From positions 1 through 26,621 of the forward strand of contig MU626506.1 of assembly GCA_025603075.1 (NCBI GenBank): 26,621 nt of DNA, given 5' to 3'. Made by a program: the position numbers and the translations under genes. The notes under the pieces are model-generated. The model searched no databases. It saw only the letters and a program-made list of their open reading frames with translations, and had not been told where the DNA came from. Of this stretch, positions 1 to 8,632 are shown piece after piece. Position 1 is the stretch's first letter. Each line of letters opens with the position of its first letter. This DNA is from Neoconidiobolus thromboides FSU 785. Lineage: Eukaryota > Entomophthoromycota > Entomophthoromycetes > Entomophthorales > Neoconidiobolaceae.

Positions 1-194
1 TGTAAACTCTTTTATACTCTGAAAAGTATAAATATCAAAATGAGAAGATAATATTCTTTGGGATGGAGCTAGAAATTCTCATAGCAAATCAAAATAAGAA
101 CGTGGAACTGATTTTCTCTGAACTTGAGAACACAACAGCTTAGGCGATTGTTATACTATAATTAACCATGGGACTGACAAAGCGATATTTCACA
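1..194 (+). repeat. Dispersed ~460-bp repeat, copy 1 (3' part, cut by window edge)
   Basis: This matches the right-hand part of the complete copy at 8633-9094 over its whole length, with roughly 85-90% identity by eye, and ends with the same GCGATATTTCACA. Differences are mostly transitions, and several CpG in the complete copy are TpG here. The reading frame that is open in copies 2 and 3 is also open here (from about position 6) and ends with the same AACACAACAGCTTAG. The left part lies outside the window. The element class is unknown: the TG...CA ends would suit a solo LTR, and the imperfect TGTGAAAT/ATTTCACA ends would also suit a MITE. Confidence 0.85.
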
Positions 195-197
195 GTG

Positions 198-386
198 ATG
201 GATTTTAAATTAGTACTTTTTTCATTATATTTATTGTCAGTCAATGCTTATTTGATCGCTTGTGACAATGCAAATAACCTATTAAAATTTATTTTATTGA
301 CCTTATTCCTGGACACTGTGGTCTTAAAACACTTTAGTATTTATCATTTTCCATCCTTTAAGTTTGTTTGCCATTTTTATAGTTGA
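198..386 (+). pseudogene. Diverged or decayed paralogue of a small secreted peptide
   Basis: The frame from the ATG at 198 encodes MDFKLVLFSLYLLSVNA, a typical signal peptide, followed by YLIACDN. This matches the N-terminus of the peptide gene at 1529 (MNFNLIMAIAMSILSTNA then YLIARDN). Further on, CCTGGACACTGTGG resembles the end of that gene (CCTGGACATTGGCCC), but here it is out of frame after about 28 extra bases. The frame therefore runs on to 386 with an unrelated hydrophobic tail. An in-frame ATG at 168 lies inside the flanking repeat and is less likely the start. The locus begins four bases after the end of repeat copy 1. It is most likely a decayed copy, though a real gene with a new C-terminus cannot be excluded. 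Confidence 0.4.
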
Positions 387-724
387 TTGTATTTTAAGAT
401 AATAAGATAATTACATGCAAATATATTTATAAATATTTATAAATTTAAACTATAAAAAATATTAAATATTGCAATCTAGTTCATTCACTTTGACATTGGC
501 CTTCGATAAACAGTATATTAAAATATTAGATGGCAATTGTTTTTTAGTAGCTTTTTTTTAAAAAACTGTAATTTTAAATCCACAATCTATAATGTATAAC
601 AGCTCGATTACACAACGCTCAGATTACTGAGTAGCCTAATCCTTTGTAGAACCTAAAATTATACAAATTTGTTGTTTTTTTATTTTATTTTATTTTATTT
701 TATTTTTATTTCATTTTGCTTTAT
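387..724. other. Gene-free AT-rich stretch with a (TTTTA)n microsatellite
   Basis: No open frame with coding character is visible. Positions about 675-709 hold a run of TTTTA units. Nothing else is recognised before the MITE at 725. Confidence 0.6.
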
Positions 725-828
725 ATAGGGATGTATTTTTGTGTCTAAGAATTTTACTAACTATTTTTCCGCTTAAATAGCGCTTAAAAAATGGAAAAAA
801 CAATGAAGTCAAAAAAAACACTCTCATA
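725..828 (+). mobile_element. MITE family A, copy 1
   Basis: An element of about 104 bp that starts TATAGGGATGTATTTTTGTG and ends ACACTCTCATA. It differs from the copy at 1762 at only about four internal positions. The core carries CCGCTTAAATAGCGCTTAAA between TTTTT and AAAAA tracts. The ends are imperfect inverted repeats (TATGGGGATGT / TATGGGAGTGT in other copies), consistent with a TA-inserting MITE. Confidence 0.8.
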
Positions 829-1445
829 TGTTCATAATTTTTATTTATATTATTTGGTTTTTGTTCTACAACTTTATCGTTGAGTTAAAGCACTATCAAG
901 TTTAAAGAAGTGATAAGTTTTTTTAAAAATCGAATGGTAAACTGAAAACTGGATATAAATCAAAAGAACTAGACAACTTGATGGTATAATGTATCAGACA
1001 TAGCTAATTGAAACTATTATAACATTGTTATTTTAGCCCTTAGTTTGATAAATCATTTGAAAAATGGATCTACCATCTCAAAGTGCTATGAGGTTATTTT
1101 ATTAGCACTAAAGCTCACTAAAGCTCAAGGATTTAGAACAAATCAAATAAATAAACTAAGTATACACTAAATAAAATAATAAAAACTTCTATAAATATTA
1201 TATACGAAATAAACAACCCTAAAAATTTTATTGATTACTACTTTTAACATGCTGACCTCCTTTTTAAATACCTTGTTCTTTAGTCCATTAGTAACATTGT
1301 TTAAAATACATCAATTTAATTTAAAAATAATTGTAAAAATACTAAAAGTGAATAAAATAATAAAAATTGAATGTTCTAAATTTGAAATTCAACTTGTTTT
1401 TATTCTTTATTATATGCCTATAAAATTTAGTATTTAAAAAGCGAA
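829..1445. other. Gene-free AT-rich stretch
   Basis: I see no gene, RNA or clear repeat in this interval. The short open frame around 1231-1437 has no ATG start and only Leu/Ile/Lys/Asn low-complexity content, as expected by chance in such DNA. Confidence 0.5.
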
Positions 1446-1453
1446 TATATAAA
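1446..1453 (+). promoter_or_regulatory. TATA-like box of the secreted-peptide gene
   Basis: TATATAAA lies about 75 bp upstream of the ATG at 1529, a plausible core-promoter position. In DNA this AT-rich a chance match is possible. Confidence 0.35.
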
Positions 1454-1528
1454 ATGTTGAATATTTACTCTTGTTGAATACTCTCCTTGTTGAACCTATT
1501 TTTGTTTATTAATTAAATAGTTTTTAAA

Positions 1529-1660
1529 ATGAATTTTAATTTAATTATGGCTATTGCTATGTCCATATTATCAACCAATGCTTACTTAATCGCTCGTGAT
1601 AACGTAGAGAAGCCACCTGAACCTACATCCACTAATAATAATCCTGGACATTGGCCCTAA
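1529..1660 (+). CDS. Small secreted peptide (43 aa), unrecognised family
   Basis: The frame encodes 43 residues. Residues 1-18 (MNFNLIMAIAMSILSTNA) form a signal peptide with a probable cleavage after Asn-Ala. The predicted mature part is 25 residues: it starts YLIARDN, continues with a Pro/Thr/Asn-rich stretch and ends NNNPGHWP. There are no cysteines. A TATA-like box lies upstream at 1446 and AATAAA lies 70 bp downstream, so a short transcript is plausible. A related locus at 198 shares the signal peptide and the YLIA-x-DN start of the mature part, which argues that this is a gene family and not a chance frame. I do not recognise it. It could be a secreted peptide signal or effector, or the first exon of a longer gene. 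Two further in-frame ATGs at residues 7 and 11 are less good starts. Confidence 0.5.
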   Translation: MNFNLIMAIAMSILSTNAYLIARDNVEKPPEPTSTNNNPGHWP

Positions 1661-1730
1661 AGTTTCATGATCTATCCTTTTCGGTATCAAAAACTATATT
1701 CTCTTTATTTTGTAATTGATACTCACCTTT

Positions 1731-1736
1731 AATAAA
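1731..1736 (+). terminator. Polyadenylation signal of the secreted-peptide gene
   Basis: AATAAA 70 bp after the stop codon at 1658-1660. The spacing is typical, but the motif is frequent in DNA of this composition. Confidence 0.35.
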
Positions 1737-1761
1737 ATTTATTGAATTGCAAAAAAAATCA

Positions 1762-1866
1762 TATGGGGATGTATTTTTGTGTCTAAGAATTTTACTAACT
1801 ATTTTTCCGCTTAAATAGCGCTTAAAAAATGGAAAAAATAATCAAGTTAAAAAAAACACTCCCATA
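1762..1866 (+). mobile_element. MITE family A, copy 2 (near-consensus)
   Basis: This 105-bp copy starts TATGGGGATGTATTTTTGTG and ends ACACTCCCATA. Left end and reversed right end are TATGGGGATGT and TATGGGAGTGT, an imperfect terminal inverted repeat that begins with a TA, as in Tc1/mariner-type insertion. It is one of the best-preserved copies in the window. Confidence 0.85.
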
Positions 1867-2225
1867 TTTTATTAATCATTGTGTTGAACTTTGAATGAAA
1901 TAATTTAAATAGATAATGTAGTTAAATTGTCATCTTAAAAGTTCACTTACCGTTTTTTATACATCAAATATTTGTAGTAATGTTTACTAAATCAAAATAG
2001 TAGCTAAAATATTGTTAAAAGAATTAAATATTAGTAGATTGTTTATTCTAATAATCTAACTAGTTTAACTGAGTTATAATCTACTAAATACCACATCAAA
2101 GTATTAATCTATGACTATTTTTCAGTATAATATATATATAATACAAGCAAACAAATGGATATAAATAATATTTACTATCATTTTCAACTTCTGTTTTTTT
2201 AAAGTATTGGTTTATTTTGTTATAT

Positions 2226-2326
2226 GAATGGGAATGTATTTTTGTTTAAGAATTTACTTATAATCTTTCTGCTCAAATAACACTTAAAAATGGAAAAAGT
2301 GATAAAATCAAAAAAAAAATTCCCAA
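2226..2326 (+). mobile_element. MITE family A, copy 3 (diverged)
   Basis: It runs from ATGGGAATGTATTTTTG to AATTCCCAAAT, with the core altered to TCTGCTCAAATAACACTTAAA. Its inner sequence resembles the copy at 2535 (which also has GCTCAAATA-CACTTAAA, on the other strand) more than copies 1 and 2, so these two may form a subfamily. Confidence 0.75.
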
Positions 2327-2534
2327 ATGTTTATATATCAACTATCAATATGAAACAAACCTAGAGAAATAAAATTTCCCCATAACATATTCCTTGACAA
2401 TAAATAACTCTCTACTTTATAATAAGATATATATATTAACTATTTCAAATATCCATTTATAATAATCAATGTTTAAAATAAACCATCAATATTTCATTTA
2501 TTATTTTATGAAAATAGCCTAAGAATTTCCACGA

Positions 2535-2638
2535 TTTGGGGATGTTTTTTTTGGCTTCATTACTTTTCCACTTTTTAAGTGGTATTTGAGCAGAAAGATT
2601 GTTAGTGAAATTCTTAAACAAAAAAATACATCCCCATT
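2535..2638 (-). mobile_element. MITE family A, copy 4 (inverted)
   Basis: An inverted copy, from TTGGGGATGTTTTTTTTGGC to AAATACATCCCCAT. With the copy ending at 2326 it makes an inverted pair about 210 bp apart. An open frame that runs from inside it to 2771 is probably fortuitous. Confidence 0.75.
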
Positions 2639-3549
2639 TACAAAGGGAGACTATAAAACTCATAAACGAGGAGGTTATAAGAGATTGAAACGAGAATTTA
2701 GTATAAGCAATTTACATGTTATAGATAAAACAAGTAGAAAGGCCAATGCTACTTTAACCCTTCATCTCTAAGATATAGTCCAAATTTCAAAAATGTGCTT
2801 AGATAGGATTCCACTTTTTGTTAGTGATAGCTATTTTTATTGTTCTATCTGGGAAGTGGATAATTAAGCTAATGTTCAACTTTTTATGCATTTTACTTAT
2901 ATAATATGAATTGCTTTGATATAAAAAATATCCTTTTGACCCCTTTTAACCCCTTCATTTTACAAATTATATTACTTGTTTTTATACTTTAGCATTTGAA
3001 AATTCTTCTCACATTACTTGCAACTAGTTTTTTACTAAGTTAAATATTAAAAATTACTACTTTAAAATTTACAATAATTCGGTTTCTTTTTTTTAATTCT
3101 AGTTTTTTTTTCAAAATTAGTAGAAATAAAAGCAAGAGCATTTACTATAAACTAAACATTTTCTTGCTTATTACCCTTATATTAGATGAAACTTTAAACC
3201 CGATATTTGTATTTATGTTATAATCTTTTTAACAGCGAATCATAATAATATAGAATACAATTTATATCTACTTATAGATATGTGGACATTGGTCTTGAAG
3301 TTAAGTCAATAAATTACTAGCATTATTTTATCAAATTTAATAATTTTAATTACTGGGTTTATAAAATTTTACTGTAAGAAATTTCATTAAAGTTAGATTA
3401 AAAGTTAATTTAATAAGAATGTATTTAAAGTAATAAAAAATAAAATCGATTTTATTCCTTAACTTAATTTAATAACATTTGTTAAATTAAAACAATCATT
3501 TTTTTTAATGTTATAAATTTCTTTCTTTCTTTTAAGTTTCAATTAAGAA
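2639..3549. other. Gene-free AT-rich interval before the tRNA
   Basis: No gene is supported. The plus-strand open frame 2586-2771 starts in the MITE and continues with a Lys/Arg-rich tail of no recognised family. The opposite strand of 2690-2760 has a hydrophobic leader-like stretch but no ATG in frame. The remainder is homopolymer-rich intergenic DNA. Confidence 0.5.
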
Positions 3550-3631
3550 GGTGCTATGGCCGAGTGGTCTAAGGCGGCGCACTCAAGTTGCGCTCTCTTC
3601 GGAGGCGTGGGTTCGAATCCCATTGGCACTA
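3550..3631 (+). tRNA. trnL-CAA: tRNA-Leu(CAA)
   Basis: The sequence folds as a type-II tRNA. The acceptor GGTGCTA pairs with TGGCACT, allowing two G-T pairs. The D arm starts GCCGAG. The anticodon stem GCGCA/TGCGC encloses the loop CTCAAGT, giving anticodon CAA. A long variable arm (CTC..GAG) follows, then the T arm GTGGG-TTCGAAT-CCCAT and discriminator A. The A box (TGGCCGAGTGGTC) and B box (GGTTCGAATCC) are intact, and a TTTT pol III terminator lies at 3635-3638. There is no intron after the anticodon, although tRNA-Leu(CAA) genes of yeast and animals usually have one. It reads UUG codons. CCA is not encoded, as expected for a nuclear gene. Confidence 0.97.
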
Positions 3632-3806
3632 TACTTTTAATATATTCAAATACCACATTAAATTCTTGTTTTATTAGCTTTTTGTATCATTATAAAGTTT
3701 TTATTATTAAAATAATGTAATGTTGTTTTATAAATCAATAGTCTTTATTTATTATCAAATATTCAATTATATAAAACACTCAACATATCTTTTTTATTTC
3801 TTTACT

Positions 3807-5838
3807 TTAAGTAATAACAGTTGGTTCTTTTCTACCAGTAAATTCGGTTAATTTTGAAATTTGTAAAGCAGCTTCAATTAATGGTTTAAGAGCTTCTGGA
3901 GCTTCTTGTTCTGCTTTAATAGCGTCAGCTTCATATTTTTCAACATACATACGAATAGTAGCACCACTAGAACCAGTACCTGATAATCTAAAAATAACTC
4001 GACTACCACATTCAAAGATAAATCTCAAACCCTATTAATATTAATGTTAATATTTTATTTTATCATATTATATTAACAATAGTTATAAACTTACTTGATT
4101 TTTTGAAATAGAATGATCAATTGGGTCAGTATATTCAAAATTGTCTGTTTTCTTTACAGTGAATACATTGAATTTTTGACCAATAAATTCATTCTTATTA
4201 ATCTTCTCTAATAAATAATCCATCATATTCTTAGCTTTAACAGAATCTACTTCTTCATAATCATATCTTGAAAAATAATTACGACCAAATTGTTGATAAT
4301 GTTTACTTAATATCTTCTTAATAGTAATTGTATTATCAATTTCATTAATACCAGCTAATATATTTAACCAAGCTAAAATAGCCCATAATCCATCTTTTTC
4401 TCGAATATGATTACTACCTGTACCAAAGGACTCTTCACCACAAATTGATAATTTATTAGCATCCATCAAATTACCAAAAAACTTCCATCCAGTAGGTACT
4501 TCATAACATGTATATTTTAATCCTTCAGCAACTCGATCTAAAGCAGTAGATGTAGGCATTGAACGGGCTAATCCAGTAATTGGATTTTTCTTGAAGTAAG
4601 GAATAAACTTTGAATTAGCTGCAATAATAGCTACGGAATCAGATGGATTAACGAATGCATCATAAGCCAAGATCATATTACGATCCCCATCCCCATCGGA
4701 AGCAGCTCCAAAAGAAATTTGATTTTGGTTTACTTTTTCAACTAGTTCATGAGCATAAGTCAAATTAGGGTCTGGATGACCATTATTAAAAGTAGGAGAT
4801 GGAACACAATTCATTATTGAATTTGATGATAAATTTAATTCTTTAATAAATAAACGTTGAGCATATTCTCCGGTTACTCCATGCATACCATCAAACAAAA
4901 ATTTAAAATCAGATCTAGTTGAAATAAAATTTTGAATTAATTTGAAATCAAAGATTTCTTTCATTAATTGAACATAATCTTCAATAGAATCAATAACTTC
5001 AATAATAAAATTATTATATTCAATAGTTCCTATTTTAGAAATATCAACCTATAATCAAAAATGTATTATTATATATTATTATATATTATTATATAACTTA
5101 CATCTTGAATATCAGCTAATGAATATTCTTTAATAATTTTAGTATACTCATAAATTTTATCAGTAATTGATTCAGGAGCAGGTCCTATTATAAAATAAAT
5201 ATAAAATATAGATAAACATATGAGTTAATAATTATTATGATATTCTATTTTACCTCCATTAGATACATTATATTTAATACCAAAATCATTTTCTGGACCT
5301 AATTAATTAAAAGTATTAATTAGATTGTATATTATTATGTATCATGTATTATTTACCTCCTGGATTATGAGATGCAGTTAATAAAATACCACCTAATAAA
5401 AAATAAATAACTTTAACTATGAATACATAAGTAATTTCTTACCATCAGCCTTGAGTTTACGAATTAGATTAGAAGCAGCAGGAGTAGATAAAATCCCATT
5501 TTGACCAATAATTAATTTGGCTACCTAACAATAAAATATTATTAAGCAATTTTATTTCAATTATTATTCCATTCTGATTTTATATAACTTACTCCATTAC
5601 CAGCTGCAATTTTAATAATCTTTTGAACAGCTTCTTCAGAAAAATATCTTCCATCTCCACCAACAACAAGGGTTTTTCCTTGACATCCATTAGGAATAGC
5701 TTGTAAGGTAGCTTGAATAAAATTCTCGGTATAATGTTGTTGGGAAAATACAGCTACTTTTTTACGTAATCCAGAAGTGCCTGGTTTTTGACCATCAAAA
5801 ATAGTCGTAGGAATTTGTTGAATTGTAAAAGTACTCAT
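3807..5838 (-). CDS. PGM2: Phosphoglucomutase (alpha-D-glucose phosphate isomerising), 7 exons
   Basis: This enzyme interconverts glucose-1-phosphate and glucose-6-phosphate in the cytosol, linking glycolysis with trehalose, glycogen and UDP-glucose synthesis. I read the gene as complement(join(3807..4031, 4095..5048, 5102..5184, 5254..5298, 5357..5392, 5443..5524, 5593..5838)). All junctions are GT-AG with phases that fit, giving 556 residues, close to the family norm of 560-570. Residues 113-122 are [10 protein letters not shown] with the phosphorylated serine at 117. The metal loop DGDGDR is at 282-287, the sugar loop [18 protein letters not shown] at 367-384, and the phosphate site [13 protein letters not shown] at 497-509. 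The start is the only ATG that opens with the conserved [12 protein letters not shown] substrate loop. The fourth intron (5049-5101) contains AT-rich tandem repeats. No PTS1 or transit peptide is seen. Confidence 0.95.
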
Positions 5839-6265
5839 TTTATTGTTATTTTGAAATGAAATAAAGGTTGTTCAAGAGTAACTAAATGTATTTATAGTTT
5901 TATTATTGAGGTTAATTAATTATTCGCTTATTATTATTTGTACAATTTATCCATGAAATTTTATTAGTCGATTTCTTATCAAATCAGAATTCTAAAAATC
6001 AAGTAGCTTTAAATTCTATCGTTTTAATTGGTTCAATATAAAGTTCTAAAAAATGAAAAAAGAATTGGTGGCAAAATTTTAAGTTTATTCATACGTCATC
6101 TTACAAAATCAAATATTTGTAGAAATAATAATAATATTGCATAATAAATATAGCTCTCAATTATTATAATAAATACAATGATTATAAAATAAAACAATTT
6201 ATACTTTGTATTTTATAACTTATAACTCATAACTCATCAAATTAGTATTTTATTCGTTTATTTAT
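5839..6265. other. Intergenic region between PGM2 and HADH (both minus)
   Basis: About 430 bp holding the PGM2 promoter and the 3' end of the dehydrogenase gene. I see no extra gene and no regulatory motif strong enough to name. Confidence 0.5.
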
Positions 6266-7536
6266 TTAATACTTATAAAACCCTCTACCTGATTTTTTAC
6301 CTAACCATCCAGCATCCACATAAGTTCTTAATAAAGTAGCTGGACGATATTTAGAATCTCCAAATTGATGATGTAATACATTCATAATAGCTAAACAAGT
6401 ATCTAATCCAATAAAATCAGCTAATGTTAATGGTCCCATTGGATGATTAGTCCCTAATTTCATTGTAGTATCAATATCTTCTTTGGTAGCAACACCCTAA
6501 AAAGAGAAAGAAAAGTAGAGTTAATATGTATTCAAAGGAGAAAAAGAGAAATGGAATTACTTCTTGTAATGTAAAAATAGCTTCATTAATAAATGGCATT
6601 AATAAACGATTGGCAATGAATCCAGGACTATCCTGGGATATGGTGGTGGTTTTACCTAAAAGAATGAAATTAATCATTACTATGTTAATATTAATATAGA
6701 ATCTATTATTTACCCATAACTTTTGATAATTCTAAAGTAGTATTTAAAGTGTGAGTAGAAGTAGCTAATCCAGATATAATTTCAACTAATTTCATAACAG
6801 GTACTGGATTCATAAAATGCATACCAATGACCTATCAAAATAAAAGATAAAAAATATTATTAATACTATAGTAAATTAACTTACGTTCTCAGGTCGTTTA
6901 GTTGAAGCAGCAATTTTAGTAATTGGAATAGAAGAAGTATTACTAGCTAATATTGCTTTTTTTTCAAGGATTTGATCCAATTTTTTAAAAATATCTTGTT
7001 TTACACTTAAGTTTTCTACTACTGCTTCAACAACAAATTTTGATTCTCCTAGTCCTTCAATATCTTTTACTTTTTCAATTTTACTTAACACTAAATCTCT
7101 TTGTTCTGTTGAAATCTTATTTTTGGATACATCTTTTTCTAATAATTTGACTAAGAAGTTATAACCTTTTTCTAAACTTTGAGGATTATTGTCGTAGAAC
7201 TGTACTTTTTTAATAGTGTCAACCTTGGCCGCGACTAATCCGATTCCAATGCCCATTTGACCTGAGCCAACTACTGAAAAAGTATTGATTTCATTTAAAG
7301 TTAAGGAGTTAGACTAAGAATTGAGAAAGATGAATTAATTAAAAGTTGTAACAAAAGGGAATAATAAAAAGGGGATAATATACTTACTACTTCACTACTT
7401 AATAGTTTAGATTTAGTATGGAATTTTGAAGTTGAAATCTAATTTTAATTATAAATAAATATTATAAAAGTTTATTGTTATACTAATTTACTCTTATTGA
7501 TTGAATATTTTTCAAACTAGATTTTAATAATTGCAT
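6266..7536 (-). CDS. HADH: Mitochondrial (S)-3-hydroxyacyl-CoA dehydrogenase, 6 exons
   Basis: This enzyme oxidises L-3-hydroxyacyl-CoA with NAD+ in the third step of beta-oxidation. The gene reads complement(join(6266..6496, 6561..6655, 6714..6831, 6885..7313, 7388..7438, 7492..7536)) and gives 322 residues, near the usual ~310. The first 32 residues ([15 protein letters not shown]..., Lys/Arg/Ser-rich, acidic residues only at the end) look like a mitochondrial presequence spread over two small exons. The Rossmann motif VVGSGQMG lies at 46-53. ASNTSSIPI precedes the catalytic segment [15 protein letters not shown] (178-192), with His180 and Glu192 as the expected dyad. The C-terminal 3HCDH domain contains [18 protein letters not shown]. 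There is no peroxisomal C-terminal signal (ends FYKY). A bacterial-type 3-hydroxybutyryl-CoA dehydrogenase role is the main alternative. Confidence 0.93.
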
Positions 7537-7703
7537 TTTATCTTTAATTCAGAAAAAAATAAAATTCATTGATTTTGATTTTTGATATTTATTTTCGACT
7601 AATTACATACTAGTTTTTTATTGGTTAAGTTTTTAAGATTAAAGTTGACTTTTTTAGTTGATTATTTATAAATTATTAAGACAATTTAAATGAAAATAAT
7701 AAT

Positions 7704-7808
7704 ACTGGGATTGTTTTTTTTGACTTCATTGTTTTTTCCATTTTTTAAGCGCTATTTAAGCAGAAAATTTGTTAGTAAAATTCTTAGACACAAAAATACA
7801 TCCCCACT
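7704..7808 (-). mobile_element. MITE family A, copy 5
   Basis: An inverted copy, starting ACTGGGATTGTTTTTTTTGAC and ending CACAAAAATACATCCCCA, with the core GCGCTATTTAAGCAG. It lies about 170 bp upstream of the dehydrogenase ATG and could lie in or near that promoter. Confidence 0.8.
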
Positions 7809-8501
7809 AGTAATATATTTACTAAGTAGATACAACTAATTGATCAGTTTTAGTTAATAAAATATTAGAAACTCTAATTTTAAGTTTAAATCTAACTACT
7901 GTAAAGTTCTAGCCCAAATTGAATGCTTTTAATCTCATTTTTGTTTCCTCATTTCATTTTTTTAACAAAGAATCTAAATATAAAATAATATTTTACTAAA
8001 ATATAAATATAAATATAAATATAAATATAAATATAAATTGGAATTAAAAAATTTATTCATGACAAAGTTATTTATTTATCAATAATTTTTTAATATGTAT
8101 TATATAATTAAATCACTTACAATGATAATAATGTTTATAATAATAATTTAATAAAAATTTCCAATTGACATGACTTTTTGCCAATATAACATACATATCG
8201 GTATTAATCAAAGTTGTAATAAGTAAATAAATACATATTTCTATAAAACTTTATTGAGAAATATTCGTCATTAACTGCTTTATGACCAATATTGAAGATT
8301 TATTATCAAATAAACAAATGAATTTAATATTATAGTTACATTGTTAATATATTACTAATAGACAGCTGCATAAGAGGGAATGGTTAGCCCTAAAGCTATA
8401 ATTAATTATCCTTATACAATACAAGTGATGTAATAGTTTTTATTTACTTTTATAACTATTTGCTTTTTGATTACTTATTAACTCAGCTATCAACAATTCA
8501 A
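7809..8501. other. Gene-free interval with an (ATAAAT)n microsatellite
   Basis: Positions about 7999-8038 are about six tandem ATAAAT units. The rest has no open frame or repeat that I can support. Confidence 0.6.
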
Positions 8502-8607
8502 ATAATGGGGCTGTTTTTTTTAGTTTCATTATTTTTCCATTTTTTAAGCGCTATTTATGTGGAAAAATTGTCAGTAAAATTCTTAAATACAAAAATACAT
8601 CCCCTAA
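8502..8607 (-). mobile_element. MITE family A, copy 6
   Basis: It runs from TAATGGGGCTGTTTTTTTTAG to AAATACATCCCCTA, with the core GCGCTATTTATGTGG. It stands about 25 bp left of the dispersed repeat copy 2. A MITE stands in the same position and orientation about 140 bp left of repeat copy 3, but the sequences between differ. Confidence 0.8.
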
Positions 8608-8632
8608 TATTAACATTTAATAATTGATTTTT

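Noticed and set aside
2586-2771. 61-codon plus-strand frame starting inside MITE copy 4
   Set aside because: The start lies in the mobile element and the rest is Lys/Arg-rich with no recognisable family. Probably chance.
3280-3310. GTGGACATTGGTCTTGAAG resembling the 3' end of the secreted-peptide gene
   Set aside because: The match is about 12 bases, with no signal-peptide sequence upstream in any frame.
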